Part shown: positions 14,656 through 25,800 of the stretch, piece by piece
Position numbering within the stretch: the first letter of the stretch is position 1
Layout: every line of letters begins with the position of its first letter
Source of the DNA: Mycteria americana
Lineage: Eukaryota; Chordata; Aves; Ciconiiformes; Ciconiidae
DNA length: 64,000 bases
Direction: 5' to 3'
Assembly (NCBI RefSeq): GCF_035582795.1
Contig: NC_134368.1
Coordinates: 33,788,501 to 33,852,500, forward strand
The notes under the pieces: generated by a model
The model's input: only the letters and a program-made list of their open reading frames with translations
Told to the model about the DNA's origin: nothing
Database searches by the model: none
Position numbers and translations under genes: made by a program

Positions 14656-14793
14656 AACTACATTTCCCAAGAGCCGCCGCGCCCCGGGGCGATGCGATTG
14701 GCCAGAGGCCGAGCCCAATCAGCAGGGAGGAGGTGGGCAGCGGTGCCGCAGGTGCTCGCCGGCGGAGGCTGGCGGCCGGGCGGCGGGGGGAAC
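14656..14793 (+). promoter_or_regulatory. TUSC3: TUSC3 proximal promoter and 5' untranslated region
   Basis: No TATA box is visible. ACTACATTTCCCAA at 14657-14670 resembles the ZNF143/Staf site (ACTACAATTCCCA type). An inverted CCAAT box (ATTGG, 14697-14701) and a forward CCAAT box (14715-14719) form a facing pair, GATTGG and CCAATC, with 13 bases between them: typical NF-Y sites. An E-box (CAGGTG) lies near 14750. NF-Y sites usually lie some 60-100 bases upstream of the transcription start, so transcription probably begins close to, and just before, the start codon at 14794. Sites are motif matches by eye; the start of transcription is inferred. Confidence 0.6.
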
Positions 14794-14919
14794 ATGGCGC
14801 TGGGTACCGGGGCACCGCGGCGGCTGCTGCACCTGCCGGCCGGGAGCTGCCTCCTCCTCCTGCTGCTGCTGCTCCTCCTCCTCTGCGGCCAGCTCGGGGG
14901 AGGACAGAAAAAGAAGGAG
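14794..14919 (+). CDS. TUSC3: TUSC3 exon 1 coding part (OST3A subunit, signal peptide)
   Basis: This is the first coding exon, 42 codons. TUSC3 (N33) is an ER-membrane thioredoxin-fold subunit of the STT3B-containing oligosaccharyltransferase, where it helps N-glycosylation of cysteine-rich acceptors; it has also been linked to magnesium transport. The sequence shows a basic n-region with an Arg-Arg pair at residues 9-10, eleven consecutive leucines (residues 20-30), and CGQLGGGQKKKE at 31-42. From family knowledge, TUSC3 and its paralogue MAGT1 both have a Lys-Lys-Glu end to this first exon, just after signal-peptide cleavage. The ATG at 14794 has a strong context (A at -3, G at +4). Codon 42 (GAG) is followed by GTAGAA, a good splice donor, and exon phase is 0. 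The CXXC redox motif and four membrane helices lie in later exons outside the window. An in-frame upstream ATG at 14692 exists but probably precedes the transcription start. Confidence 0.87.
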
Positions 14920-15167
14920 GTAGAAACGTTCGCTTCTTTCGCCATCGCGCCCGGCTGAGGGGCTGGGGCTGCCCCGCTGTGCTGCCTCCCTCTCGTCAGC
15001 ACCCGCGGGCACCGGCGGCGTTCCCCTCCGGCCGGCGCTCTTCGCCCTGCCGCCCCCGCGCTCCTCCCGCCGCGGCCGCGGGCCGCCCTCCTCCTGCCCG
15101 CCGGCTCCTCTCCCTCCCCAGCCCTGAGGAGGGCGCCTGTGGGGCGGAGGGCGCCGGGCAGCCGCTC

Positions 15168-15196
15168 GCCCCGCCCCGCCCCGCGGAAGATGGCCG
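15168..15196 (+). promoter_or_regulatory. GC boxes plus ETS/YY1-like site in early intron 1
   Basis: Two overlapping CCGCCCCGCC-type Sp1 boxes (to about 15184) run into CGGAAGATGGCCGG, which combines an ETS core (CGGAAG, 15183-15188) and a YY1-like AAGATGGC (15187-15193). Such a downstream cluster could support an alternative start site. Motif matches only. Confidence 0.4.
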
Positions 15197-15450
15197 GCTG
15201 CCCGCGGCGGCGGCGTCTCCAGGGCAGCCGGGAGCCAGCGCCGCGCCGCCCGCGGCGGCAGGGCGCAGCGCCGGGTACGCTGTCCCCAACGTGATGTCCC
15301 AGCCCGGGCGGGTGCCATCCGTTGTCGTGGGCCTTTAACTCCCTGGTTTTGAGCACATAAAGGCAAGGGCCGCCGTCCTGCGCTCGGCTGGCCTCCGCGG
15401 CGGGCCTCGGGTGCCTCTGCAGCCAGCCGAGGGTGAGGAGCGCTGACCTG

Positions 15451-16128
15451 CGGCGAGCCAGCAGGAGAATGGAGTTAAACCCCGTGTTTGTGGTGCCAGC
15501 TAAAAGAAATGCCCAGACTTAAGAAATAACACTGAAGCGATGGCAGCAGGGGTATGCCTGTGCTGGTGTAGGTGCTGATGCTCTCTTCAAGGTGTCTTCT
15601 GGGTAAGAGAGATGTGGAGGAAGGAGCAGTTTTAATTCGTTTTCAGTAGCAACAGTCTATCTTCAGTAACTTTTGTATTTAAATAGGGAAACATGCAAAA
15701 ATGTGTAGGGTAGATATTTGCCTTTTTCAGGTTTCAATGCTACTAGAGCTTACTATGCTTCTCTCTTCCTAGCTTGCCCTCGATTCCATGCCAGGTTCTC
15801 ATATGCCCAGTGCTAGGCCAACCAGTAGAGTCTCTTTACAGTTTCTCTGTAACTTCATTTAGGGGAGGAGATAACTTTTTACCAAACTGTAGAATTTTAT
15901 TTTTGTTGGTTTTTTACATCTGTTTTCTGTTGTTAGGGTTGCCAGAAGACTCGTGCTTTGTGGTGGTGGAGGGGAAGGAAAGAACAATTTTGCTAACCTG
16001 TCCTCTCAGAAACTATCTGCTTAGACAAAGAGAAGGATGGTTGAAAGTTTGTTTGTTTGTTTGTTTTGATTTTCTTTAAAGAACTACGTAGGTTACTAAC
16101 GCTTATAGGCCAAAGAAGTAAAATGAGG
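15451..16128. other. Intronic sequence after the CpG island, nothing recognised
   Basis: Composition falls back to AT-rich within about 100 bases. A 101-codon open frame at 15774-16079 ends in a simple (GTTT)n repeat at 16047-16066 and has no domain signature. No repeat family was recognised before the CR1 copy that follows. Confidence 0.5.
16047..16066 (+). repeat. (GTTT)n microsatellite
   Basis: Five tandem GTTT units, interrupting T-rich sequence just upstream of a CR1 fragment. Confidence 0.9.
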
Positions 16129-16440
16129 GGGAGCAGAGAGGGAGGTGCTGATGTCTTCCCTCTCGTGTCTGGTGACAGGACTCAAGGGAATGGCTTAAAG
16201 CTGCGTCACGGGAAGTTCAGATAGGATATTTGGAAAAAATTCTTCACTGAGAGGGTGGTCAAGCACTGGAGAAACTCTCCAGGGAAGTGGACATGGCCCT
16301 AAGCCTGTTGGTATTCAAGAAGTGTTTGGACAATGCTCTTAGGTATATGGTTTAACTTTTAGCTTGCCCTGTGTGGAGTCAGGAGTTGGACTTGATGACC
16401 CTCAAAGGCCCCTTCCAACTCAGGATATTCTGTGATTCTA
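16129..16440 (+). mobile_element. CR1 LINE, 3'-end fragment (sense)
   Basis: The fragment starts around GAGCAGAGAGGGAGGTGCTG and carries the CR1 ORF2 tail region (AAATTCTTCACTGAGAGGGT, then CAAGCACTGGAGAAACT) followed by the 3' untranslated end GGAGTTGGACTTGATGACC ... CCCTTCCAACTCAGGATATT and CTGTGATTCTA. It is 5'-truncated and not coding. It lies in the same subgroup as 7090-7237 and in sense orientation to TUSC3. Confidence 0.92.
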
Positions 16441-19400
16441 AAAGGCCAAAGTTAGTATGTAAAACCCTTATTTAAGTATCTCAATAGTGGTCTGACTTTG
16501 TGGTCTTACCAAGTTAAAGAATAATCTGATCATTGAGATAAATCCCTTGGGTATCAATGTAAAAAACTAACACCTTCGCTCTAGGCATTCTCTTTTTCCC
16601 TCTTTCTGCAAAGAGTAGGCAGTAACGTGTTGCTCTTCTGCTGCTATAATTAACTCCTTTTAAAAACTTATTAGTTTGTTTTTAATCAAATGTGTTTAAT
16701 ATTTGACACTCCTGATTCTGTCTTGCTGTGATGTGCTGGCATTGCAACTTTTGTTGACACTTCCATGTGGAGTGCCAGCTGTGCTACCAAGATAGCTGAA
16801 ATAATCTTTAGTTCTTTTTAAATGGAATCCTTTCCTAACAAGTAAATAATGGCAAATTAAAATGGACATCTACAATTACTTTCTGTAAAGTTTCCCAGTT
16901 CTGCTGCAGAGGTGGTACATGACAGGACTGAAATGGATATATTTTGCCTAGCCATTTGGTACTATGAAATACCAGGTCAAACTGATATTTCTCCTCTGTA
17001 AAGCTTGTTATTAATTTTTTTTCCTTTTAAACTGATTTAATTGATTAACTAACACTTCTCAGTCTTCTGCATCTTTTTACCTCCATTTTTCATTCCTGTT
17101 TAATATTTTTCTGTTAATGCAATGGACTAAATACTGCTCCTACAGACAAAACACTTAGTGGGTTTATGTAGACATACTGTATCTACAACTGCATCTTTAC
17201 AGAAACTAGTGCAACATTGTAAGGGCTTGCTTCACTTTAAATGCAAGCTTAAAGGAAAGTGTAACTTAGTGGTTTTCTGGGTTTTATACATTGTAGGTAT
17301 ATTATGAATATTGCCTTGTATGTGTCTGTGTTGTATACATTACAGCTAAAGTCTCGCTCCTTTTCTTGCCCTGCTAACTTCATGTTGAAAACTATAGTAG
17401 TTTGCCCAATATATATGGGGGAAAAACATCTGTATGCGAAAGATGAAACTTGAACTTTGTTACAGTAAGCAGTTTGGAAATAACATTTTAAAACTGTTCT
17501 GAGGAAAATTATATGAATTGAAAGAGCACAGGATCTTGTGCTATGGGAGGTTCCTGTTCACAATACTGTCCAGAAGCACAGTGGTAAAAAGCAAAGATGA
17601 TGGAGGTTAAATGTGTAAAGTGAACCTGTTTTTCTACACAGAGACTTTAAGATTGCCATAGCTTTTATGGAAGTTGGGAAAATGGTTAAACACACAGTGA
17701 ATTGTTTCAGAGTGAACACTGAAAGAGGGAAGTTAATGTAGTAGGATTAAAATGTGTATCTCATGAGATGAAAAAAAGACACACGAAGACACTTGCTTTG
17801 TGTGTGTCTTTGTTGGGGTGATTGTATGGAAAGAGAGGTTAAGGACTAGAGAAAGGAAACTTCTTTCCCGAGCAACTTTTTTGAAAACCTTGAGTACTTG
17901 AAAAGTACTTGAAAATGAAATACTTGAAAACGCAAAGAACTTCAGATGTTGGAATTGGACCTTAAGCAAGCAAAGTATCCGTGGTGAAGACAGTTTGTAA
18001 TCTTTTTTCTTTTAAAGCATTGACTACATAGAAAAGTATGCATAAAGTCTGAATGATTAGAGGTGTCTGGATCGCTTGTATGAGCCTGGAAGATGGCAGT
18101 AATGACTGTGCAGAAAGGAGAGGACCGAGTTAAGGTTTTAGATGTTTTTGAAGGACTTATTGCTAGCAGAGAAAGATGAATGGGGAAACTAGAGAACATT
18201 GGCTTAACTTTCTGCGTTGCTTGTGAAATACTACGTTATAGCTGTATTTAGAATGGAAAATATGTAAGTTCTTAAATTACTAAAATACATTGTCCTATAC
18301 AGTAAAATATTCGTAAGCATAACTAAAGAAACTTTCTCCTATGGCAAATTACTGAAAAGTGCTGAGGTCCATCTTAAATTTGGATAAATTTGTAAAAATT
18401 TAAAGAACTGTTAGAGAATGGATTTGAATTAGTTGATAATTAGTCATCTGGTGTCATGGAAGCTATTTCTAGAATGGCAGCATGAATATGTAAACATACA
18501 AACATTCCTATTACTTTTCTTTAATCCTGCTGTTCACTTTTCTGTATTGTGGATGCCCATGACAGCCTTCACCACTGAGGAGATAAATAGAAAACAGTGG
18601 AGTGTCTTAAAATGACCACAGGTAAAATGTAACAATTTGGAAATTAGATGAAGAGCAACAGCATAACTTTCTCCCATGGCTCACACTTAAGAGCTGACTA
18701 GATTTGAAAAGACTGCTTTTATGATTTTAATTCTGGTGCTGAGCAGTACCTTTATTTGGTAAGTGATGTAAAGAAAAGTTCCTGGTTGTGGAAATAGCAG
18801 CAAGTAACTGAAGAAGGACTGTTCTCTTGGAAACTATATTCATAATGGGAGAAAATAGTAATTGACTGTTTCCACAGTGTTTGAGATAATGTGTTTGTAT
18901 TAACATACATGCATTTCTATAAGGTGTGTTCCCAATCCTTTTGATGCTTTTTATATATATTGTACAAATTCTAGGTAGATAAAACTATTAAAAATTGAAA
19001 GGAATCAAAATGAGAATATTATGCTTTGAAATATACCGCTTGGCTTTTATTATAAATTGCTTCGCATGGGCAACTTATAGTATATTTATATAGATAAGTA
19101 GGATTTTTTTGACTGAAACACGTAGGAGAACATTGGTTTTGCAATATTAAAAACATTTCTCATAGAGGGTAAAGTTGATTTTTGAGCTTTTAGGTGGATG
19201 ATTCAGACGCTTAGTTAAACCACTGAGATGCAATTGGAGTAGCTATTTTTCTGTAGGTAAGTTTGTCATTACTGCCAAATCTGACACAGGAAAGCTGTCT
19301 GTGTAGACCAACATATCAGCTTTGTTCAAGTGGAAGTGTCTTGTCGATCTTAAATCTAATCTAATCAAAAAGATGCTGATGACATGTAACAATGTTGTAG

Positions 19401-19564
19401 TAATCTTACGCTTCTGTAATGTAAGCTTCTGTAATGTCTTAGTCTGCTTGAGTATTTTTAAAGTATTTCAAGACTGGTATTCCTATCACTACTCCTTATC
19501 TTTTCCTCCCTGTATCTCTCACCATTTCCCCAACTGGGTGTAGAAGTTATGGTAATTGTGAGAA
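16441..19564. other. Intronic sequence, no gene or repeat family recognised
   Basis: AT-rich, open frames under 90 codons and featureless. One local oddity is three copies of TACTTGAAAA at 17895-17930, listed separately. A phrase at about 18161-18190 reads superficially like part of TUSC3 exon 2 and was rejected. Confidence 0.5.
17895..17930 (+). repeat. Three imperfectly spaced TACTTGAAAA repeats
   Basis: Identical decamers occur at 17895-17904, 17906-17915 and 17921-17930, with a related TTGAAAA at 17882. This looks like local slippage or a short tandem expansion. Confidence 0.85.
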
Positions 19565-19860
19565 ATTGTAGAATATAGGGTTGGAAGGACAATTTAATTG
19601 ATCCTTTATCCCAAAGCTCAGCTATGCTTTTATTGTTCCTGACAAATGTCTGTCTGATGTGCCCTTAGAAGCCTATAGTGGTGGTGACTCTACAACTTCA
19701 TTAGGTAACCTGTTACTGTGTATTATTGTTAAAAGAATTTTTTTCCCAAAGATCTAACCTAAATTTCTGTGTATTCAGTCCCCACGTTTTTGAGCCTGTT
19801 GTTTCTTGTCCTTATTATGACCATAAAGAACAGATTATTCTTTGATGCATAGTCTTCTCC
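19565..19860 (-). mobile_element. Ancient CR1-like LINE 3' end (antisense)
   Basis: On the + strand the fragment reads GAATATAGGGTTGGAAGGAC, the complement of the usual CR1 terminus, then a heavily decayed body including CTACAACTTCATTAGGTAACC and ATCTAACCTAAATTTCTGTG. These phrases match the layout of old amniote CR1 3' regions (the 'first residues of the ORF2 tail' in reverse). It is much more diverged than the other CR1 copies here, so it probably inserted long before them. Confidence 0.75.
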
Positions 19861-22800
19861 GTTTAGACAGGGACTGAAAGTAGCATGACAGTTTTTCCAA
19901 GGTTGTTTTTTTTTCTTATAAATAGAAGCAACTGTGTAGGTTTGGTTTTTTTTTTGTTTTAAGGCTTTGAGTATTAAATGTGATAATTTTCCTGAGAGAA
20001 TCTTCAGTCCTGAACATAGTTTCCTCTGTTTTATGTGAAATTAATTGGGATAGATTGGCAGGATCCTCTTGTTTCTGCACCATGTGTTCTTGTTTTCCTT
20101 TGGGTTTACATATTGAGCCCATCCTGTTTATTCAAGGTTATTGATGATTATTACTGTGTTCCTACCTTGCAGCTAGAATGGTACCTTCTGCTTTAAAATT
20201 TCTTTCCTAGTCTAATTCGTGGTGGTGTTTCACCATAAATGTGGCAATTCTCACCCTTTCAGAGCCAGAGCCTGCAAAATGTGCAGCAAAGCCTACTGCC
20301 CTTGGTCTCTCTTGCTCCAAAATGGAAAGGGCACTACTTAGTTTCTTCTGCTGTATCCTGATTCTGTTTTCAGTGATCTGTAGCATTCTTTCCTTCTGAT
20401 CAATGTTCTGCCTACATATTTAATTTAAAGAAAGAAATGATGAGAAACGTGGTAAAGTGAGTGGGTAAAAAGAAAGGAAGAAAAAAGATGTATGATAAAT
20501 GAGGAGTGTTCAGCATATATTCAATGGCACGTGTAGTATAAGCGATTCTTGATCTCTCAGCATCGCTGATAATATTTCAAAAAAATAGTGATAAATAAAA
20601 CTTAAGTTTCTTCTCTTTGTCTCTTGAAATTCTGTTTAATGTTAAACTTGAATATAAAGCCTTTTTGGTCTTCTAATCATTAAAATGTTGGTTTTGGTCT
20701 CCAGACTGTGGAGCACTGCATGTTTTTGCTTTTGAAACAGCATGCAGGAAAATGTTTGGCAGTTATACCAAGTATAGACTCCTCTTTAAAAACTTTCTTA
20801 AAAACTGAGGTCTGGCAAAGGTTGAATCTGTGAAGAGAAACTCAGTCCTGACTATAGATTTGACTTCAAGCCATTTTAAAGATGTATTTTAAGTGGAGGG
20901 TTTATATCCATTTGTGTAATTTGCCATTTTATCTATTGTTGCAGTAGAGAGAGAAGAGGCTTTTTTTCAATCAGTGGTTAGAGCTTTAAAATAACTGTCC
21001 TGGTTTTGAAGTGAAATAACAGCAATAGGTCATGCCTGAAAATATAAAATCCTTTAAATGCAATTCTGAATGTTTTTTCCTACTCTATTCTAAAAAAAAT
21101 GAGAAAAAAGTGTTTGCAAGAATTTTTTATTTTCTGCTGATTTTTACAAGCAGCAAAAACCTCTATATCCCTTCCTTTTCTATTCCGAATTAACTAAAGT
21201 TTTGGAGAAACTTGACAAAATTAACTAGCAGTTCTTATTTTAATAAATCTGTATAGAATACCTTGATGTCTTCAGTGATTGCTTACAATAGGTGAAATAA
21301 AAGATGCTTACAGCAGCCTGATAGCATTTTGTAATTGGATTACTGAAACTTTTCTGTCCCAAATGTCTCCATTTGGCATCCTTGCTGTCATAAGACAGAT
21401 CAGTGGCGTAATTGATCTCTTACCCTGTTCTGTTCTATAACCGTTTATACAGCACATCCTGTGCAACCACATGGAAAATACAGATTGTATCTGCTTGAGT
21501 TCTAAGTGCTCTGGAAAAATCAGTCAGTACAATTAGAGTGGGAAAGCATTGGGGTTTTTTGTTATTGTTTTGGATCTTCAGATTTATTCTCTGGATTTTT
21601 AAAAGTGTTTTGAAGGTCCTGTTTTATTGGCTAAGCCAATGATCAGAACTAAAAAAGGAACTTTACCTGGTATTTGTTTTAGGCCTCTTCCTCTAATAAA
21701 TCTGAAAGCAAGCATCATTAAAATGTATTGTTATCTTTTCATCTAATGCTATGAGATAGATATATATATAAAATAATACCTTCTTTAATGTTTGATGCGT
21801 ATATCAAATGTAATAACCGTTCTTTTTTTTGTTAGAGCTTTCAATAATGAGGGATTGCTATGAAATAAATTGAAAGATATTTTATAATGATCCTCAAAGC
21901 TGCATTTCAGATAGCATATAAAAATATGAGTTTCTCTATTATCACAAGTCCTTCACATTCTAAGAAAGATAAGCAAATTGATACTTGCGTTGAATGGATT
22001 GCTTCTGTTATGATGGAATTAAAAAAAAAAAACAACTGGCAATACTTTGGTGACAGAAAATAATCCCAGAAATTTGAGATGGAAAAGATTTGTACCCTTT
22101 CCAGTGCAGGCTTCTTTATAACAGCACTCTTCTTCATGGTTGCTAATGTGGTGGCAGGACTTTTATCGTTTCTCTGGGGAGACTGTTCTCCCACCTAATA
22201 GGATTTACCGTTGGGATTTTTTCTTCTGATGATTGTATCTGATAATACCATTTTGGAATACCCCAAGTTTTTCATCTTCCTCTTAAGCAGTTGTGGGCCT
22301 TAGCCTAATTATGCCATTCCATTACTTTTTCTTGTTCTTTTCTTCTGAATCGAAAGCAACTTATTTTTTGAATTTCAGACGTACTGGTCGTTAAGCTTAG
22401 CAGAGTTTGACTGTGGTGCATAAAACATTTGTATATCAAGTTCATAGCGTAAGTGGTAATTACAGTTGTGCAGTCCCTTTGTGGAATGCCATTTTGAGCT
22501 CACAGAGTTGCTCAAGGTTATAGGCTATAGCATCTGCTACTTGAAGGATAAAAACTATTTTCTGCTCTGCTTTTAGTTTGGCTTTTTAATAATTTCATAT
22601 CACTGTTGCCGTCTGCTCTACTATGACAAAATTAGCATGTTCAGTTACTTTCCTTATCCGGTTGCCTTACATAGGCCAACTATGACAGGGTCTAGTCCTG
22701 AATCTTGCATATTTAAATTTCTGTTTACCTTTTCTACATTTTGATGTGTATGTGTTTGTGTCTGAGCCATGTAAATGTCTCTTCAATGGAGATTTTTGAG

Positions 22801-25800
22801 CTTGTAGAGCAAAAGTGCAGGTAATATAGTAAAAAATCCTACTTAAAATATAAGGTTCATTTCTGGGTTTTATTTTTTAACTTCTACTAAACATTTTTGT
22901 AAACTTGATTGTTTTATGAAGTCCTTTGATACTTAGCCTGTTTTTCATGACTCATGAAAATAATTGACAGTTGTTCAACTAATTAATTAGCTAATTCCCT
23001 TAATAGTGCATAATATCAGGTCCTGCTGACTACACATTCAGGCTTGTTCATGTGTTTTCTTTCTAAGATCTTGTCAGTGGCAAAGATGCATTCTGAATCT
23101 AAAGTTAAGCCTTTAACTCAAAACTGCGCTGTCCTCCAAGGGTCTGTTTAGAGTAATGAATTGTTATATTTAAATTGCAGTGTTTTTTCTGCACTATGCT
23201 GAAGAATATGGTTATTTTAACAGAAAGCTATGAGAGGTATTTTTTGGTTGGTGCTGCTTAAACTTTTCTTGGTAATTGTAGCTGCTTTGTCTTTGTTTAC
23301 TTCACTGGTTCAAATTACTGCTTAAAGCATTTTGTTATTTTTCCTTCTCTTAGTTATCATCAACTCCATATGACCCTCCTCTACTTTTAGTAGTAAACTA
23401 GAATGAAATCTAAATTGCGTTAATCCATAATTACTAAATTCACTGGGGTACTGATATATTAAAAATATGAAACTTAAAATAATTTTTATTTTTAATCCTA
23501 TTAAAGTATTTTAATGTGAATCTTCATATTTCTATAAAAGACATAACTAGACACTCAGATTCTGCAAGGGAGATTAATGTAAGGGATGATAAAACTGAGC
23601 AGACAGGATGCTTTGAAACACAGCTCCTTTCTCTACTCTGTTTTTTCAAGGTTATCTAACAGTATAAAGAAGGTATTTGAATATGAGTAGAAATCTGTTT
23701 TGACTGACAGAGGTAATTTATATTTTTCTAGATACCCTAAAAGTTGCAGGGCTAGGGCTACATACAGTGAGGGAATAAATTGGCTATACCAGCGTATGTT
23801 TTGGTGTTTGTCCAAAGAGAGCAATTCAAGCTACAATTAGGTGAGGCAATCATAGAGCAACTTAGTAACGGATGGAGTAGGGCACCTTATCATATGTTGC
23901 AGTACTAGCAGTCTGTACAGTCAGTGATCTCGAACTAGGGAGTAAGAAATGCGAAAGGATGTTTCTGAAATCTTGTCCTTCTCTAGAGTTTGGATGCTAA
24001 AGTCAGAGCTGTAAGGCTGTGCTGTCCAGAATTTGGTATAATTTCCTAATGTAGATGTTTCGGTAAAGTATTGCGCAGACTTAAGCTACAGGAGGAGACA
24101 GTGGTGATGACTGTATACTGATTCTTCAATGAGGACTATGTACATGGTCCTTAGAAATGATAACAATAAAAAAGTAAAATAAGAATGTAATCACTCAATT
24201 AGAGTATTGTTTTCTTTTTTTTCTTTCTCCACATGGTGATGTATTTATGGTTAAGGTGGTATATACTCGGGTTTCTGTTCAGATCATGTAAGGTGGTGCA
24301 AGCATGCCTATTGATTGTGGTTTATGGAATATGGTTTCAGGGATTTCTCCTGAGACGTGGGACTTGAATACTTCCAGGTTGATGAAGATCACATTGAATC
24401 CACTTCTCCTTACTTGGCCAAACACTCTAAAATTTAGAAGAGTGCACAAATGCACACAGCAATAAGTGGGTTTTGTTTTCAAGCATGCTTTTAAAGTAAA
24501 TCCTCTGTGATGCCTTTTACGGAGATGTTTTCAGGTATTAATTAGCTATTTTCGAATTGTGCTCAAGATCAGATGCCTAGGGGAATTAATGCACTCGCTA
24601 CCTACTTTATCAGTCTTTTTAATGGGGCCGTAGACTTAATCTCACTGCAAAGTCTGGCGTGTTCAAGTGTAGGGCATGTTCAGAGGCCTAGAGAGCACTG
24701 AGAATTCTTCCTTCTCCTTTACAGCTGTATTTGCGTATTTTTTTTACATGTAGGCTATGCAGCTTGGTAGTTGGATATGAAGTAGAAATACTACAAGTTG
24801 CAGATGCCTGTGGTTAATGAACTTCATTATCTTCTATCCATGGATCTAGCCAGTGAAAACCAGCTTAGCTAAACATGCAAACCTCAAGTCCGGTGTAACA
24901 TTACACATCCTGGTGACTTAAATGGAAATCCTGTCACATATTTCCCTGAACAGTGGGTTTTGGAAAACAAAGGCGACTTGCTGAAGTTAACTTCTTTGAT
25001 AAAGCTGGGTTTTTTATTATTATCAGGCTGGAGGATAGAAAAAGTACATATGGGAAAAATCTATTAAAAGCTGTCTTGAAGAAAGCATGAATTGCCAGGG
25101 ATTTATGGTTATTCTAGCTTTATTGTATTCAACAATCTCTTTGAGCTGCTGCCTTGCCTTACCTTTTTGCAATAGTCCTAGAAGATTTTTTTTTTTACTA
25201 CAAGAACTAGACTAGCAGAATTAATGGGATATATACATAGGTTAAAATGACACTAAATGCAATGCTTTACTGTAAAAGCATGAAGAAGTGAAACTTTTTA
25301 TTTGCTCTTATGCTTGTACCTTTCTGACCTCATTTCCAAAATATGCTTTAGATTTTCATCAACCATTTATGTTGCCATTACACTGTAAGAAGGCTTTCAG
25401 GCTATCTATGAATCTAGTAGTTGAGTATTGCAAAAATCAGTTCGAAGTGGATCAATCTTTATGGTGATGGATGACTGAAGCTGATAAAATTTCTCCTTAT
25501 CAGCTACCAGCCATATGCCTTAAATGGAATTGCTGTTAATGGCACATAAAACTTCATTAGTAGCCAGATTCCTCCTGCATGTTCTCTCAGCAAGTCCTAG
25601 ATTCTTCGAACTTATCTCATGCTGAAATGTGACTTGCTCAATGAGTGGCCTGATCAGATAGGAGTGCTGAATCTGATCAACTTTTTCTTTTCTATGAGCA
25701 GTTGATCTGAATTTGGGGCAAAATGCCATGAAATACGATGCCACAAAAATTGCATGTAAATAAATTGAAAAGCACATAATAAGATACACGCATTTCTAAA

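Larger units (their letters stand above)
14500..15450. other. CpG island spanning TUSC3 promoter and exon 1
   Basis: CG dinucleotides are dense throughout, for example across 14570-14620 and 15000-15290, in sharp contrast to the AT-rich DNA on both sides. The island covers the proximal promoter, the first exon and about 500 bases of intron 1, a usual arrangement for a housekeeping vertebrate gene. Low stop-codon density here produces long open frames in nearly all six frames; these are compositional and were not called as genes. Boundaries are estimated by eye. Confidence 0.9.

Noticed and set aside
14324..15366. Seven or more overlapping open frames of 88-274 codons on both strands
   Set aside because: They result from low stop-codon density in the CpG island; compositions are Ala/Arg/Pro/Gly-rich with no domain. 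Only the TUSC3 frame has recognisable protein sequence.
18158..18190. Sequence reading LLAEKDEW then GN and stop on the + strand, recalling LLAEKVEQLMEW of TUSC3 exon 2
   Set aside because: The match stops after a few residues, a stop codon follows, and the conserved continuation (MNGDKF region) is absent. Coincidence.
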